Shown in pieces: positions 54,025-63,983 of a stretch of DNA of 64,000 bases. This DNA comes from Agarophyton chilense (taxonomy: Eukaryota; Rhodophyta; Florideophyceae; Gracilariales; Gracilariaceae): contig JARGXX010000095.1 in the NCBI GenBank assembly GCA_030374765.1, positions 1,054,001 to 1,118,000 on the forward strand, read 5' to 3'. The notes under the pieces were generated by a model that saw only the letters and a program-made list of their open reading frames with translations, was not told the origin of the DNA and made no database searches. The stretch's first letter is position 1. Each line of letters starts with the position of its first letter. The position numbers and the translations under genes were made by a program.

Positions 54025-55935
54025 ATGGTCGTCGATCGCTTCCAAGCTTCGCCCGCCCGCGCGCGTAGCGGTACCGCCTCTCGCATTCCACGTCCCTCTG
54101 CTCGACGTTCGTCTCGCGGCGGCGACGAGCCCACCACTCCCTCCCGTTCAAACACCGCCGCTTCCCCCCGACTCTCATCGCGTGCCCCGAGCGAAAGCAC
54201 TACTCCGTCTCGTTCCACCGCCCTCCCCCATCCGCGCCGCTCCTCACGGAGTGCTAAGGACCCCAAAACGCCTTCCAGACATGGTGTCTCAACGCCCACC
54301 CGTCGCCAGACCGCCGCAGCTGAAAGCGGCATTCCGAACCCTCGTCGTGTCTCCGGCGTTGGCAATGTCGTCCCTCGCGCAAACACTGCATCTAGGCTTC
54401 GTACCCCCGGAAAGGACCGATCCGACCCTTCCAGGCTACCAACAAAGTCTCCGCGTGCCTTACCCGACCGCGGCACACCTACGCTGTCAAGCGTTGCCCC
54501 CAGCCCCAGTCGAGCCCCGTTGCAAGCCAGCCCATATGCACGTCGCACCAGTACTGGCGGCGCTCGAAATAACGTCAATCGCAAACTCAATATGAGCGAC
54601 GCCAATCTACGCAGGGCCTCAGGCGCATCCTCTACACGTCTCGCCTCCCAAAAACAACGAGGCACAAAATCATTTCTTGCGGACCGAAGGGACTCGTCTT
54701 CTGCGGCCAGTCGCAGAGAAAGTTTGACTGGAAACGACAATCTCACCGCTCGCAGGGAGAGCCTTGCGGCGAGGCGTGAAAGTCTGGCAGCCAGACGCGA
54801 AAGTCTTGCTGCCAGGCGAGAAGCGCTTAAGGCTGGGAGAGAGAGCCTTCCGGACAGACGAGATCCTACTTCTGACCTAACGGAACCCAACTCGGCCAGG
54901 AGAGATAGTATTACTGCTAGAAGGGACAGCATTACTACTGGTAGAAGGGACAGCATTACTACTGGTAGAAGAGACAGTCTTACTGCCAGGAGAGACAGTC
55001 TGACGGCCAGGAGGGACAGTCTCACTGCCAGAAGAGACAGTCTCACAGCTCGGCGAGATCAACCATCTGCTCGCCGCGACCAACCATCTGCTCGCCGCGA
55101 TCAACCATCTGCTCGCCGCGACAGCCTTACAACTGGTCATGATAGCTTGGCCGCTCGTCGCGATAGCCTTACAACCGGTCATGATAGCTTGGCCGCTCGT
55201 CGCGATAGCCTTAATTCTAGGCGCGATAGCGCTGGTAGACGAATTAGTTCAGGCTCCGCGAGGCTTCAAGCAGGATTAACTGCTCTCGAGTCTTTCAGAG
55301 CAGCCCGAAGAGCATCTTTACAGGCACAGGAGCTCGACGGTGAGAACACGGAACCCGCTCCGTTGCAGACAGAGGTTCCGAAGGAAGAAAGGCCGGAGTT
55401 ACCGAGTGATAATATCACGTATCCCGATCGCCTTGACCCCATTGTCCCAAGTAGCTATCCAAGTCGCAAGGGTCGCACGATCAGTGAGAGGTTTAACGAC
55501 TCAGATATCAACCTTGAGAATGTGGAGCGCCTCCGCCGCTCGCTCGGAGGCCGAAGGTCGATTGGTCCAAATGAGGAAATGCCCAAGGAAGTCCCACAAC
55601 TGCGAAGAAATAGTCTCGAGTCTTATATGGACGATGGTCAGTTGCGAGAGGATGTCACACCGGAAGGAGTAGATGGGATCACCAAAGGCGTAGAGAATCT
55701 TCATTGCGCAAATGATAGTATCGATCATGATCAAGCCTCTCGCCGTCAGCGATCGCCACTCAGATCCATTGAAGCAAACACAGATGTCCCTAAAGCGACG
55801 GAGTGGCTTTCAAAGAGATATAGTACGTCGAATGGAGAGAAAAGACGCTCCAGTATTTTGGTTCCCGACATCGACGATGAAAAGGCTGGGTGGCCTACAG
55901 ATGACGAGGACGTTGAAGATCTTGGAGCTTGGTAA
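54025..55935 (+). CDS. Basic disordered protein with RRxS phosphosite-like repeat array
   Basis: 636 residues from ATG 54025; upstream frame lacks an ATG. Residues 1-215 are Ser/Pro/Arg-rich with TPSR-type motifs. Residues about 218-405 are a tandem array of 7-9-residue units built on ARRDSLT, ARRESLA, RRDSITTG, ARRDQPS and TTGHDSLA; I count about 17 RRxS sites, the consensus for PKA and other basophilic kinases. More RRxS-like sites (RRASL, RRNSLES) lie in the C-terminal region, which is otherwise acidic and ends DDEDVEDLGAW. No folded domain is recognised. It could be a multi-phosphosite scaffold or cytoskeleton/chromatin-binding protein; that is inference. The repeats are also near-identical at DNA level (54880-55215), so recent expansion is likely. 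Confidence 0.7.
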   Translation: MVVDRFQASPARARSGTASRIPRPSARRSSRGGDEPTTPSRSNTAASPRLSSRAPSESTTPSRSTALPHPRRSSRSAKDPKTPSRHGVSTPTRRQTAAAESGIPNPRRVSGVGNVVPRANTASRLRTPGKDRSDPSRLPTKSPRALPDRGTPTLSSVAPSPSRAPLQASPYARRTSTGGARNNVNRKLNMSDANLRRASGASSTRLASQKQRGTKSFLADRRDSSSAASRRESLTGNDNLTARRESLAARRESLAARRESLAARREALKAGRESLPDRRDPTSDLTEPNSARRDSITARRDSITTGRRDSITTGRRDSLTARRDSLTARRDSLTARRDSLTARRDQPSARRDQPSARRDQPSARRDSLTTGHDSLAARRDSLTTGHDSLAARRDSLNSRRDSAGRRISSGSARLQAGLTALESFRAARRASLQAQELDGENTEPAPLQTEVPKEERPELPSDNITYPDRLDPIVPSSYPSRKGRTISERFNDSDINLENVERLRRSLGGRRSIGPNEEMPKEVPQLRRNSLESYMDDGQLREDVTPEGVDGITKGVENLHCANDSIDHDQASRRQRSPLRSIEANTDVPKATEWLSKRYSTSNGEKRRSSILVPDIDDEKAGWPTDDEDVEDLGAW

Positions 55936-56105
55936 CGGCAGTGATCAAGCAGGGTAGTCCGATGTTCTCTAGTGCTGGCTTCAACACCATGGAAAGCTTC
56001 ACGCTGTCTTCGTCACTCCTACACAGATGTATCACCAAATCATATGGTTGTTTTGTCAACTAATGTTTATATTGTCAAGCACATTAAAACATCGTAACCT
56101 TTCTC

Positions 56106-56828
56106 TCAATGAATCTCGGCTCCATCGGATAGCTCGCACACTACTTTTTCTCCGTCTACGACCAAAGGCTTACCATCGTAACATGCAAATCCCCCATTTA
56201 CTAGCAGCCTTTGAACTACCTTGTCCCATGTCTTACCAGAAACATATTTTCCATCTGTGACAGTCCGTTCCCCTTGCATGTCCTGAGCTGTAACTAAGCT
56301 TCCTTCCACTACGCCTGCAGGGGGTGAAAGTGGTACTACAGTCTCTTTTTCGCCTTCATCCGATTTACAGCTTCCAGCCAAAACCATCGCTTCACTCGCA
56401 ATTCCTCGCAATTTTTTTGGCTTCAAATTACATATCGTGACGACCTTCCTGTTCAGCATGTCTTCCTCTGAGAGAAATTCTCGCATCCCTGCGCATACAG
56501 TTTTGATCTCATCCTTACCATAGCTTATCTGCAAGACATAGAGCTTCTCTGATTCAGGGTGTGTGTTAACCTCCGTTACTTTTCCAACACGTAGATCACA
56601 TTGTAAGAACTGAGACACTTCAGCAGGTAGCGTGGGTGCTGGCGGTTGCTTTTGTTTCTTTTCCTTCTTTTTCTTCTCCTTTCCGTTTGATACATTTTCC
56701 TTTGGTTTCTGCAACGCAGCGGAAGGTCCGTGGCTTTTTTGCTGCACGTCTGTTTCCGATTCTAACGCCTTTTCAACATTTGATATGATAATGTCGAGCG
56801 ATTCCAGTGCAGGCTTTAGTACTTCCAT
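56106..56828 (-). CDS. EMAPII/Arc1p-type tRNA-binding protein
   Basis: 240 residues from ATG 56828. Residues 1-70 are helical then Lys-rich (GKEKKKKEKKQKQ), a typical nonspecific RNA-binding linker. Residues 75-240 are the OB-fold tRNA-binding domain and its EMAPII-like extension: LQCDLRVGKVTEVNTHPESE, LYVLQISYGKDEIKTVCAGM, NRKVVTICNLKPKKLRGIAS, EAMVLAG, then the C-terminal GKYVSGKTWDKVVQRL. This is the arrangement of Arc1p, AIMP1/p43 and the C-termini of some methionyl- and tyrosyl-tRNA synthetases. It probably delivers tRNA to a synthetase complex in the cytosol. There is no catalytic domain, so it acts as a free cofactor. It is complete and convergent with the gene at 54025. Confidence 0.85.
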   Translation of the reverse strand: MEVLKPALESLDIIISNVEKALESETDVQQKSHGPSAALQKPKENVSNGKEKKKKEKKQKQPPAPTLPAEVSQFLQCDLRVGKVTEVNTHPESEKLYVLQISYGKDEIKTVCAGMREFLSEEDMLNRKVVTICNLKPKKLRGIASEAMVLAGSCKSDEGEKETVVPLSPPAGVVEGSLVTAQDMQGERTVTDGKYVSGKTWDKVVQRLLVNGGFACYDGKPLVVDGEKVVCELSDGAEIH

Positions 56829-57454
56829 AGCAAAGCTTATTTGAATTGATGTATAAGCACGCTTTCACTTGAAGATCGAGACTGGCAAACGAAGTATGAT
56901 CAGAGAGGAACGATTGCTTTAAAGTTAAATGTACTGCAAGTTTACTGGCGAGCTCCGACCAGTTTCGAATCTCTGGCTTGTCACCCTCGTCGTATCAGCA
57001 GAATTTTCATGCATTCTCTTCCCTTTGTACATGAATTACACGTAAGATCCATGTAATACATCAATCCACAAAGTAAGGCCTGAAAAGGTTTAAGTTACAA
57101 AATAAATTTTGTAATTCACTCTTTACCTCGTCTCCCAGGCAATACGTAGACAACCGCTGCACGTGCAAATGAATTGCACAGATACATCGGACGCAAGAAG
57201 AACGTCCCAAGCCAATAAGTTGTAACAGGATGCGCTTCTCGATTATTTGTGGGAGAGTCTAGGAAGAAGAATACCCTTCACCATGGACATTGTGAACAAC
57301 CGATGCGATGGCATCAAGCTCAGGGCAAACAAATCGATCTCATATTCGTAATGCCCGACACCTTAGAACTGATGCCAGGGAAGGGAGAGTTGAAAACCTC
57401 GATGTACAATAGTGTTGAAATATAAAGCAAATACGAGAAAATGGCCCCCACTTA
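56829..57454. other. Intergenic, nothing recognised
   Basis: No supported frame or site. Confidence 0.5.
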
Positions 57455-58348
57455 CTACGGCTCCCCTCTCAACTCTCGCGGTAATTCACTTCTGATGATA
57501 TCGCGAACGTTGAGAGCCGTTTTCTTATCATCCGGATCGGCCGTGACAGGTTTGTGCACAGTCACAGAGATGGGTTTCGAAGGACGACGCACCGTAGCTC
57601 GATCGGCCTCAAACACCCTGTAGGAGCCATCAATAGTGACCGGAACAATAGGAACACCGGATTTTCGAGCGGCAGAGAAGATCGCGGACGGAAACGATGC
57701 GATTACGCCATCCAGACGAGGCACAGCTTCTGGAAAAAGTGCGACGCTCTTGCCATTCTTTAGGGCTTCTGTGCATGCAATTAGAGCCGCCATCTGACCT
57801 CGACGATCGGATGAAACGAAAATCATGCCTGCCAAACGTAGCATCCATCCGACTAGGGGTGCCCTCTTTGCGCGTTCTGGAACCAATAGCAGATATGGGC
57901 GTTGCAAAAAGGAAAGAATGAAAGTGTCCAAAGGAGACTGGAGATTGGAAATTATCAGAGACGGGCTTCTTGGCGTATTATGTAGACCCTTTGCAGCCAT
58001 CGGGAAAAATGATGTCCGCAATGTCATTCGCATCCAAAAATGGAGGAGGGAGACATGCAGACGAGTGAGCTTCAGTATCACTAAAAAGGGGTGCAAAATG
58101 AGCATCAGTGGAAAAACAATCAAAGACCACAGAATAGCAGATAAGAACAGAGCCATGCTGAAAGGCGACACGGCCATTTTTTGTTTTGTTCCAGGGGCTG
58201 ATCTTAAGGATATCGGAGTATCGTGGCGATGACATCTAGATCGTTTGTAGGGCTTTTTAGCTATTCGGAAGGGATTGCATTGTGATGACGAAGCCAGAGA
58301 ATGCCCGTGATTTCCCAGGAACGATGTTGACGGCACAAATGAGAGCAT
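57455..58348 (-). CDS. PlsC-like acyltransferase homologue with altered catalytic motif
   Basis: 297 residues if the start is ATG 58348; ATG 58177 (MAVSPFSM) is an alternative that removes a basic Ser-rich leader, possibly a targeting peptide. A long hydrophobic segment follows (LFLSAILWSLIVFPLMLILH). The LPLAT fold blocks are visible: SLIISNLQSPLDTFIL (motif I), VSSDRRGQM (motif II region), SVALFPEAVPRLDG (motif III) and VPIVPVTIDGSY (motif IV). In active acyltransferases motif I is NHxxxxD and motif III FPEGTRS. Here His is Leu (codon 57941-57943) and EGTRS is EAVPR. It is therefore probably a catalytically dead or re-purposed family member. The frame is otherwise intact. Confidence 0.65.
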   Translation of the reverse strand: MLSFVPSTSFLGNHGHSLASSSQCNPFRIAKKPYKRSRCHRHDTPISLRSAPGTKQKMAVSPFSMALFLSAILWSLIVFPLMLILHPFLVILKLTRLHVSLLHFWMRMTLRTSFFPMAAKGLHNTPRSPSLIISNLQSPLDTFILSFLQRPYLLLVPERAKRAPLVGWMLRLAGMIFVSSDRRGQMAALIACTEALKNGKSVALFPEAVPRLDGVIASFPSAIFSAARKSGVPIVPVTIDGSYRVFEADRATVRRPSKPISVTVHKPVTADPDDKKTALNVRDIIRSELPRELRGEP

Positions 58349-59060
58349 TTGGCGGAGAATTCTTTCTCGTCGAACGCGAGCTGGTACGGAAATTTTAGTA
58401 GCTCGAGCCACAGGACCGAAGCAGTATTAGCTTAGGCGATAGCGCGAGAGTCAGACAAACGATCCACAAGACCGAAGCGTTATTAGTTTAGGCGACAGTG
58501 TGGGCGACGGTAATTCGATCCAAAAACTTTTTGCTTGATCTAAATGCGATTCGGATATGGATGCAAGCTGACCTCAAAACTGAAAAATGATGTTCTTGAG
58601 ATTGAGACGAAGATAACTTTAGGGCAAACCCTACTGAGTTTTTGATTCTTATGCTCACTGTACCACACGAAGATACGCTGTACACGTGTAATCTTTTCAG
58701 ACGGCTTCCAACTAGAGGCTCTGTGGAGAAAGAGAGAGAGAGCTGCCAATTGTGGCCAGTCAACTGGCTGTGGCGAGTTGAGAATCTACTCCTGTCAAAA
58801 TGCGAACGGTGGCAATCTATCCGTGAAGTTAAACTAATGCAGTACAAATCTTCGAACAATGACCATCCTGCGCGGAACGCATCGGATCAAGTAATGCTCC
58901 ATGCTGGTCATACGATCCAGCTAGAGGGATTTTTGTTTTTCTTCGCCACGATGCTCTTGGACTTCCTTTTGAGGTAAACCACTTACATTCTGTGTTGAAA
59001 ATTAGGGGACACATTCCATTTCCTTCGATCTCAAGAACTAGAAACCTTAACCTATCCAAC
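58349..59060. other. Divergent promoter region, nothing else recognised
   Basis: It separates the acyltransferase-like gene from the SppA gene. A short duplicated stretch (ccgaagc.gtattagt...taggcga) occurs at about 58415-58440 and 58470-58495. Small frames on both strands have no motif. Confidence 0.4.
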
Positions 59061-62000
59061 ATGTCATCAATAGTCAAACGCTTTTCGTCATTCTTACGAG
59101 CCCCTCGCGTGCGAACGATTATTTTACTAATCGGTGGATACAAGGTATACACTTACTATCGAAATGATAATATTTTGTACAAGCGATTCTCTGCCGCGCG
59201 ACATCGCCCGGGTCAAACCGTAATTGATCTTGACCTCGACAACGTTTCTATTGTGAGTAATGAAGGTCGATCAGCCTTCGCCACGGCTGAAGAAGTCAGA
59301 TTACCACAACTCGTATCTGCTCTTAATTCAGCCAAGGATGACCCGCGCGTGACTGGCCTTGTAGTGAGGGGAATTTCGGGGCTTCAGTCGATGGGACTCG
59401 CAGAGATAAGCGAACTTCGGGATACGATTCGTGATTTTTCGAACAGTTGGGGGAAAAAGCACACAATGCTTCACATACCTGAAGGAATCGGTGGTTTTGG
59501 AAATGGTACTATCCCGCTCTACTTTGCGTCTGCCTTTGATTCTGTGCATGTGCAACCGACGAGCGGGGTAATTATACCAGGTTTGTCGTTAGGAACCTTG
59601 TTTTTCAAGAATATGTTGGAAAAGCTCGGTGTCAAGGCAAAAAAAGTAGCTCGAAAAGACTTTAAGACAGCAGCGAACAACTTCACCGAAGATAAGTTCA
59701 CAGATGCACACCGGGAATCAACAGAGTCATTGCTTGATGCAATTATGAAAGATATTGTAAGCGCAGTGGCAAAAGGGCGGAATCTTACCAAAGAAAAGGT
59801 CATGAACGCCATAAACGACGGCATTTTGACTGTTACAGAGGCCCAGGATTTGGGCTTGGTTGATGAAGCATTGTACAGAGATGAGTTGCCAAAGGCAATG
59901 AGACAGAAGTTGCTTCACAATGTAGAGGCAAGGAAAGAAGCTAGAGAGAACGCTGAGCTCGAATGGAGACAGGCCATGACCGATCTGAAGCAAGCGTGGA
60001 CGAAACAGGGAGAGAATAGTTGGTATAATATCTGGGAAGATGGAAGGTTTGTTAGCAATCTTCATGATATGAACTACGCGATTCCTTGTGCAGTCTTGTT
60101 CTGCGATGACCAGCAAGAAGTTGTCGAGTTGTCGATCAAGGAAGAACTTCGAGCTCTGAAAGCCCACTTACGATGGCTTGAGACACGCCCATGGGAAGCA
60201 TATGCTGCCAATGACGAAAATGAAAAGAAATCCGTTTACAACTCTATTCCATACATTTCGTCGCTTATAGAAGCCGAAAGGGCCGTATGCGAGAATGCAA
60301 TTGCAGCTTTAGAAGGAATGCCGAAATTTATGGCTGCATCCCGTGATCCCAACGACAAGTCTACTTTCCGCTGGGAAAGAGAAGATCTAGGTCCATTGAT
60401 ACGATGGTGTCGCAGTGTATGGAGAGCTAAATGTATGGCAGCTCGCATGGTTTCTACCGTGATGGACACTGAAGAGCATTTGTCAGGCTTAGTCAGAGGG
60501 GACTCGACTGAGGAAGATAATTCTATCATTCAATCAAGAGTGTACAAGCCTAGGCTATTTCTTGTGGGGTATGCAGAGGAATATGAGACGGACACGGCAG
60601 AAGTGGAAGCAATCAAATTAGACCCGGAGTCAAATGATGAAGATGAAACGGAAGAGAACGATTCAGAACCGGAATCTTTGGCGCCATCGGGTACCGTTGA
60701 AACAATCCACAAAATGCAGAAAGCCTTGATCGGGCTTCAGTCTGTGAAGGAACAAGAGAAAGCCGTTGAGCCGTGTGAGAAGCTGGACTTGCGCTATCAG
60801 CGTCTTAACGACTATATTGATACTCTATCGACAGAAAAGCGTGCTTATTATTCCAAGGCAACCCCCATGTTTCAATTTCGACATTCGGGGCCGATTGATT
60901 CCATGGAAAGAAACTCTATGTTTCATTTGCAAAGGTCTGGCCATCTTTTTTCCCCTTGGCGAATTCACGCTCCTCCGAAAGGAAACTACATCGCCGTAGT
61001 TCACATTGACGGCGGAATTTCAGATGAAACAGCTGACATCGTACGGTCCGCTATCCGAAGAGCTGACAAGGATCCACTCATCAAGGCAATCGTGCTTCGA
61101 GTCAACTCTCCAGGCGGTTCCGCAACTGCATCAGACCTGATAAGTCGTGCAGTCGAAGTTGCAGCGAAACCAGTCGTTGCAAGCATGTCAAGTGTCTGTG
61201 CCAGTGGAGGGTACTTCATTTCAGCACCTTGCGACAAAGTGCTCGCGAGCAACACTACAATTACAGGTTCTATTGGAGTAATATTTACTGCCTTCAATTC
61301 TTCCAACTTATTTGACACTGTCGGAATCACAACCGACCGATGTAGTCGTGGAAAGTATGCAGACTACTACGGAGCTCTTAGCACCGTGACAGAATGGTCC
61401 GAAGAATTTGAAGCAAGAATGAACAAGTTAATCGATACATGTTACGCAGACTTTCTGGACGTCGTTTCAAGAGGAAGAAAGCTAGACCCCGCAGAAACTG
61501 AACGCGTTGCACAGGGTCGAGTTTGGGCAGGATCAGAGGCTATTCAACTTGGCCTCGTGGATGAAATTGGAGGGCTGCAAGATGCAGTCCGTGTGGCTGC
61601 GGACCTTGCGCAACTGACACCCGAGATGGATGTCAATGCGATTGACTACCCAACTACACCGATGCTTCTCCAAGATGCAGCCCGCCGCCGAGGTTTGATT
61701 CCATCTCATATTGACGAGGAGGGAGATGAGTCTATTACCGAGAAGCGTAAGCGTAGTCGTTTTTGGTTTTTACCTGGCAACAATCAAGACCACAACGAAG
61801 ATAATGATGCAGTCGAAGTAAGCACTACGGGATGGAGCGCAGAATACGCGGACATGTTCTTGGACTTTCCCAAAATCGCGCTCTCCAAAATACTGTCTCA
61901 ACTGGATCTGTTTCTCATTTCCCAAGACCGTTCTTTCTTGGCCCAAACGATAGAGGGGATATTGTTCAAGGGAATCATGCTCTTGGATTCTGGAAAAGCA

Positions 62001-62087
62001 AAACGACTCAAAGAAGAGCTTGAGAACATGAAGAATGTGTCTGGAAAGCCAGCAGCACTTGCGCCCGGGATCCATATCGATGAATGA
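59061..62087 (+). CDS. sppA: SppA/protease IV signal peptide peptidase (S49), long form
   Basis: 1,008 residues from ATG 59061. A membrane segment lies near residues 18-35 (VRTIILLIGGYKVYTYY). The first S49-like domain (about 60-275) contains the general-base lysine of the Ser/Lys dyad in RKDFKTAANNF (Lys202). The second (about 650-840) has NSPGGSATASD, then SSVCASGGYFIS with the nucleophile Ser715, and TGSIGV. This tandem two-domain plan is that of E. coli SppA and plant plastid SPPA1, which degrade cleaved signal peptides or damaged membrane proteins. Those are about 620-680 residues; here about 330 extra residues lie between the domains (275-645), including a highly acidic stretch (DPESNDEDETEENDSEPES), and there is a C-terminal extension of about 150. 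Both catalytic residues are present, so activity is expected. A plastid membrane location is inference. Confidence 0.85.
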   Translation: MSSIVKRFSSFLRAPRVRTIILLIGGYKVYTYYRNDNILYKRFSAARHRPGQTVIDLDLDNVSIVSNEGRSAFATAEEVRLPQLVSALNSAKDDPRVTGLVVRGISGLQSMGLAEISELRDTIRDFSNSWGKKHTMLHIPEGIGGFGNGTIPLYFASAFDSVHVQPTSGVIIPGLSLGTLFFKNMLEKLGVKAKKVARKDFKTAANNFTEDKFTDAHRESTESLLDAIMKDIVSAVAKGRNLTKEKVMNAINDGILTVTEAQDLGLVDEALYRDELPKAMRQKLLHNVEARKEARENAELEWRQAMTDLKQAWTKQGENSWYNIWEDGRFVSNLHDMNYAIPCAVLFCDDQQEVVELSIKEELRALKAHLRWLETRPWEAYAANDENEKKSVYNSIPYISSLIEAERAVCENAIAALEGMPKFMAASRDPNDKSTFRWEREDLGPLIRWCRSVWRAKCMAARMVSTVMDTEEHLSGLVRGDSTEEDNSIIQSRVYKPRLFLVGYAEEYETDTAEVEAIKLDPESNDEDETEENDSEPESLAPSGTVETIHKMQKALIGLQSVKEQEKAVEPCEKLDLRYQRLNDYIDTLSTEKRAYYSKATPMFQFRHSGPIDSMERNSMFHLQRSGHLFSPWRIHAPPKGNYIAVVHIDGGISDETADIVRSAIRRADKDPLIKAIVLRVNSPGGSATASDLISRAVEVAAKPVVASMSSVCASGGYFISAPCDKVLASNTTITGSIGVIFTAFNSSNLFDTVGITTDRCSRGKYADYYGALSTVTEWSEEFEARMNKLIDTCYADFLDVVSRGRKLDPAETERVAQGRVWAGSEAIQLGLVDEIGGLQDAVRVAADLAQLTPEMDVNAIDYPTTPMLLQDAARRRGLIPSHIDEEGDESITEKRKRSRFWFLPGNNQDHNEDNDAVEVSTTGWSAEYADMFLDFPKIALSKILSQLDLFLISQDRSFLAQTIEGILFKGIMLLDSGKAKRLKEELENMKNVSGKPAALAPGIHIDE

Positions 62088-62474
62088 AATAGAACCAGAT
62101 CGGTTCTGTCGTGCGAGTTGAGCCTTTTGTAGATGGGTTTGCCAACAAATGGAATCTTGGTGAACAAAGTCTATTGCGTTTCGAGCTGCACTGTGGGATG
62201 GTTGGTATCCGCAGCATGATATCCCCTCCAGCCATGTTTCTAGTGCACGATGGTGACTTCTTCTCGATATTATTGCTGTCATTGCAAAGAATCCTGTAGT
62301 TTGTTCTGAGACACTCATCAGGAAGATGTCATTTCTGTTGAAAGGATGCATCTCCGAATCGCTTTCTAGCAGAGGGGTCGGAGGAGGCATTACTACATTA
62401 TTGCAAGATATCTATGATCTGTTTTCACAGGATCGTGGTTGTAGTGACAGTCTACAATTCGAAAGCTTCGAGCA
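62088..62474. other. Short convergent intergenic region
   Basis: Lies between two convergent genes. Nothing recognised beyond likely 3' untranslated sequence. Confidence 0.5.
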
Positions 62475-63983
62475 TTAATGTTCTGTCCCTTCTACCATAT
62501 GTGTATAAGAAGTAGCTAGCGATTGCCATTCACTTGAAAGTATAGGTAGAGGTCTTGAACATGAAGGCGGGCCCTTTCGAATGTGTTTGGGATTACTCGC
62601 AATCTGTAGAACCTCCCCAATCTCAGGTGCGTAACATGGCACGTTCAACGCTGCGTGCACTTCAGCCTGGAACTGTTTCACCTTTTGCCTTCCTCCATGA
62701 ACCAGAATAATGGATTTGGGCTGGACTTGTTTGCATACCCGTATAATCCCCCGCTTGTCAGTATGAACGTTGGAGATTTGGTTGAAAACTTGGCATCTGA
62801 CTTCCATCGGTAACCCCTCGTCTTGATGCGTTTCAGGTTCATTGTCAGCGAGTACAGTGCTTGTGAACCAGAACGAAGGCACTATGACTAAGTTATCTGG
62901 ATGAGAGCCCCAAATTTTGAATACGTCATGCGATATACCTGTTGACATGTTTCCGGGCGTTGCAAAGAGAATCATGGGGCCCTCTTCATAGAGTAGGTCC
63001 CAATGCTCATTGCGATTAAAGGGGCGAAGATTTAGCAAGATATCGTGTTGGCAAGCGTCCCGAAATCTGCTTCGTTTCTTCCCGCCTTGGCTGCACTCAC
63101 AATGCCAACATATCCTCCTTCGACCAGTAGTCCACTCAGAATACTTGAGGTGCAAGTCATGAGCCTTAGAAGCAAGACCTTCAGTTATAAACATTGGTAC
63201 ATCGGCGAGTGCTGTACATTCGAAACGTTTTGAGAGCATCGAACAAATCCCCTGCGCCTTTCCGAGAGCAGAAATCGGTATCAGTATTTTTCCTTCCTTT
63301 GATACAGTTTCTACTATGCGGTCAATCAGGCATTCTTCTCGTTCGAATAGACCTTCCTTTCGGATCAAGTTACAATAGGTTGCTTCAGTGATAAATATAT
63401 CTGGATTTAAACCGAATGGTACGCTGGTTGCACTCAGGTAGCCGTCAGATTTGACACAATAATCACCGGAATAAAGAACAGCCTTCCCGGCACATTGGAT
63501 GAAAAACATTACGGCTCCAATCGCATGCCCTGCATAGAATGTTTTGACGGTAATGTCTTTTTCGCTCCCTATACGCAGCTCTTCTCCTAAGGGAAGCAAT
63601 TTCACTTTCTGAAAGCATTCTTCAACATCATTCTCGGTGAAGCGGCAATCTTCTTCGCGCGCAATAGATGTTGAAACAAAATCGAGGAGCATAAGACGAG
63701 CAAAGTCTTTCGTCGGCTCTGTCATGTACACGGGAGCCGAGCATGAGAGTGTTTTCGCAAGAAAAGGAACCCCGCCAGCATGGTCGAAATGATAGTGGGA
63801 GACCAGTACAGCGTCAATTTCGTACAGCATATCTGGGGGAAGCGCATGAAAAACCGGAAAGCGGTTCTCATCGTTGAATCCAGGGTGAGCACCACAATCC
63901 AAGAGAAGCCGTCGTCCTTGTATAGTTACCAGTATACAGCTTCGTCCAACTTCGCAGCCAGCTCCCAAAACGCGGACCTCCAT
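62475..63983 (-). CDS. INTS11/CPSF73-type metallo-beta-lactamase RNA endonuclease
   Basis: 502 residues from ATG 63983. The start MEVRVLGAGCEVGRSCILV, followed by LLLDCGAHPGFND, is typical of INTS11 (Integrator subunit 11, CPSF73-II). Metal ligands are present: SHYHFDH (His63, His65, Asp67, His68), YAGHAIGAVMFF, and YSGDYC. The beta-CASP part carries ITEATYC, PISALGKAQ, ILFATPGNMSTG, a conserved His in ISNVHTD (usually FSAHAD) and LVHGG. All catalytic motifs therefore survive. INTS11 cuts nascent snRNA and other Pol II transcripts in the nucleus; CPSF73 cuts pre-mRNA before polyadenylation. Length is somewhat below the usual 600 because the C-terminal extension is short. The Cys/Arg-rich stretch RRRICWHCECSQGGKKR is unusual for the family. 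Intact and intronless. Confidence 0.8.
   Translation of the reverse strand: MEVRVLGAGCEVGRSCILVTIQGRRLLLDCGAHPGFNDENRFPVFHALPPDMLYEIDAVLVSHYHFDHAGGVPFLAKTLSCSAPVYMTEPTKDFARLMLLDFVSTSIAREEDCRFTENDVEECFQKVKLLPLGEELRIGSEKDITVKTFYAGHAIGAVMFFIQCAGKAVLYSGDYCVKSDGYLSATSVPFGLNPDIFITEATYCNLIRKEGLFEREECLIDRIVETVSKEGKILIPISALGKAQGICSMLSKRFECTALADVPMFITEGLASKAHDLHLKYSEWTTGRRRICWHCECSQGGKKRSRFRDACQHDILLNLRPFNRNEHWDLLYEEGPMILFATPGNMSTGISHDVFKIWGSHPDNLVIVPSFWFTSTVLADNEPETHQDEGLPMEVRCQVFNQISNVHTDKRGIIRVCKQVQPKSIILVHGGRQKVKQFQAEVHAALNVPCYAPEIGEVLQIASNPKHIRKGPPSCSRPLPILSSEWQSLATSYTHMVEGTEH

Noticed and set aside
53913-55046. 377-codon minus-strand frame rich in LSLLAVR repeats
   Set aside because: It is the mirror of the RRxS repeat array on the plus strand. 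It has no ATG-led independent signal, and the plus frame is longer and covers both sides of the repeats.
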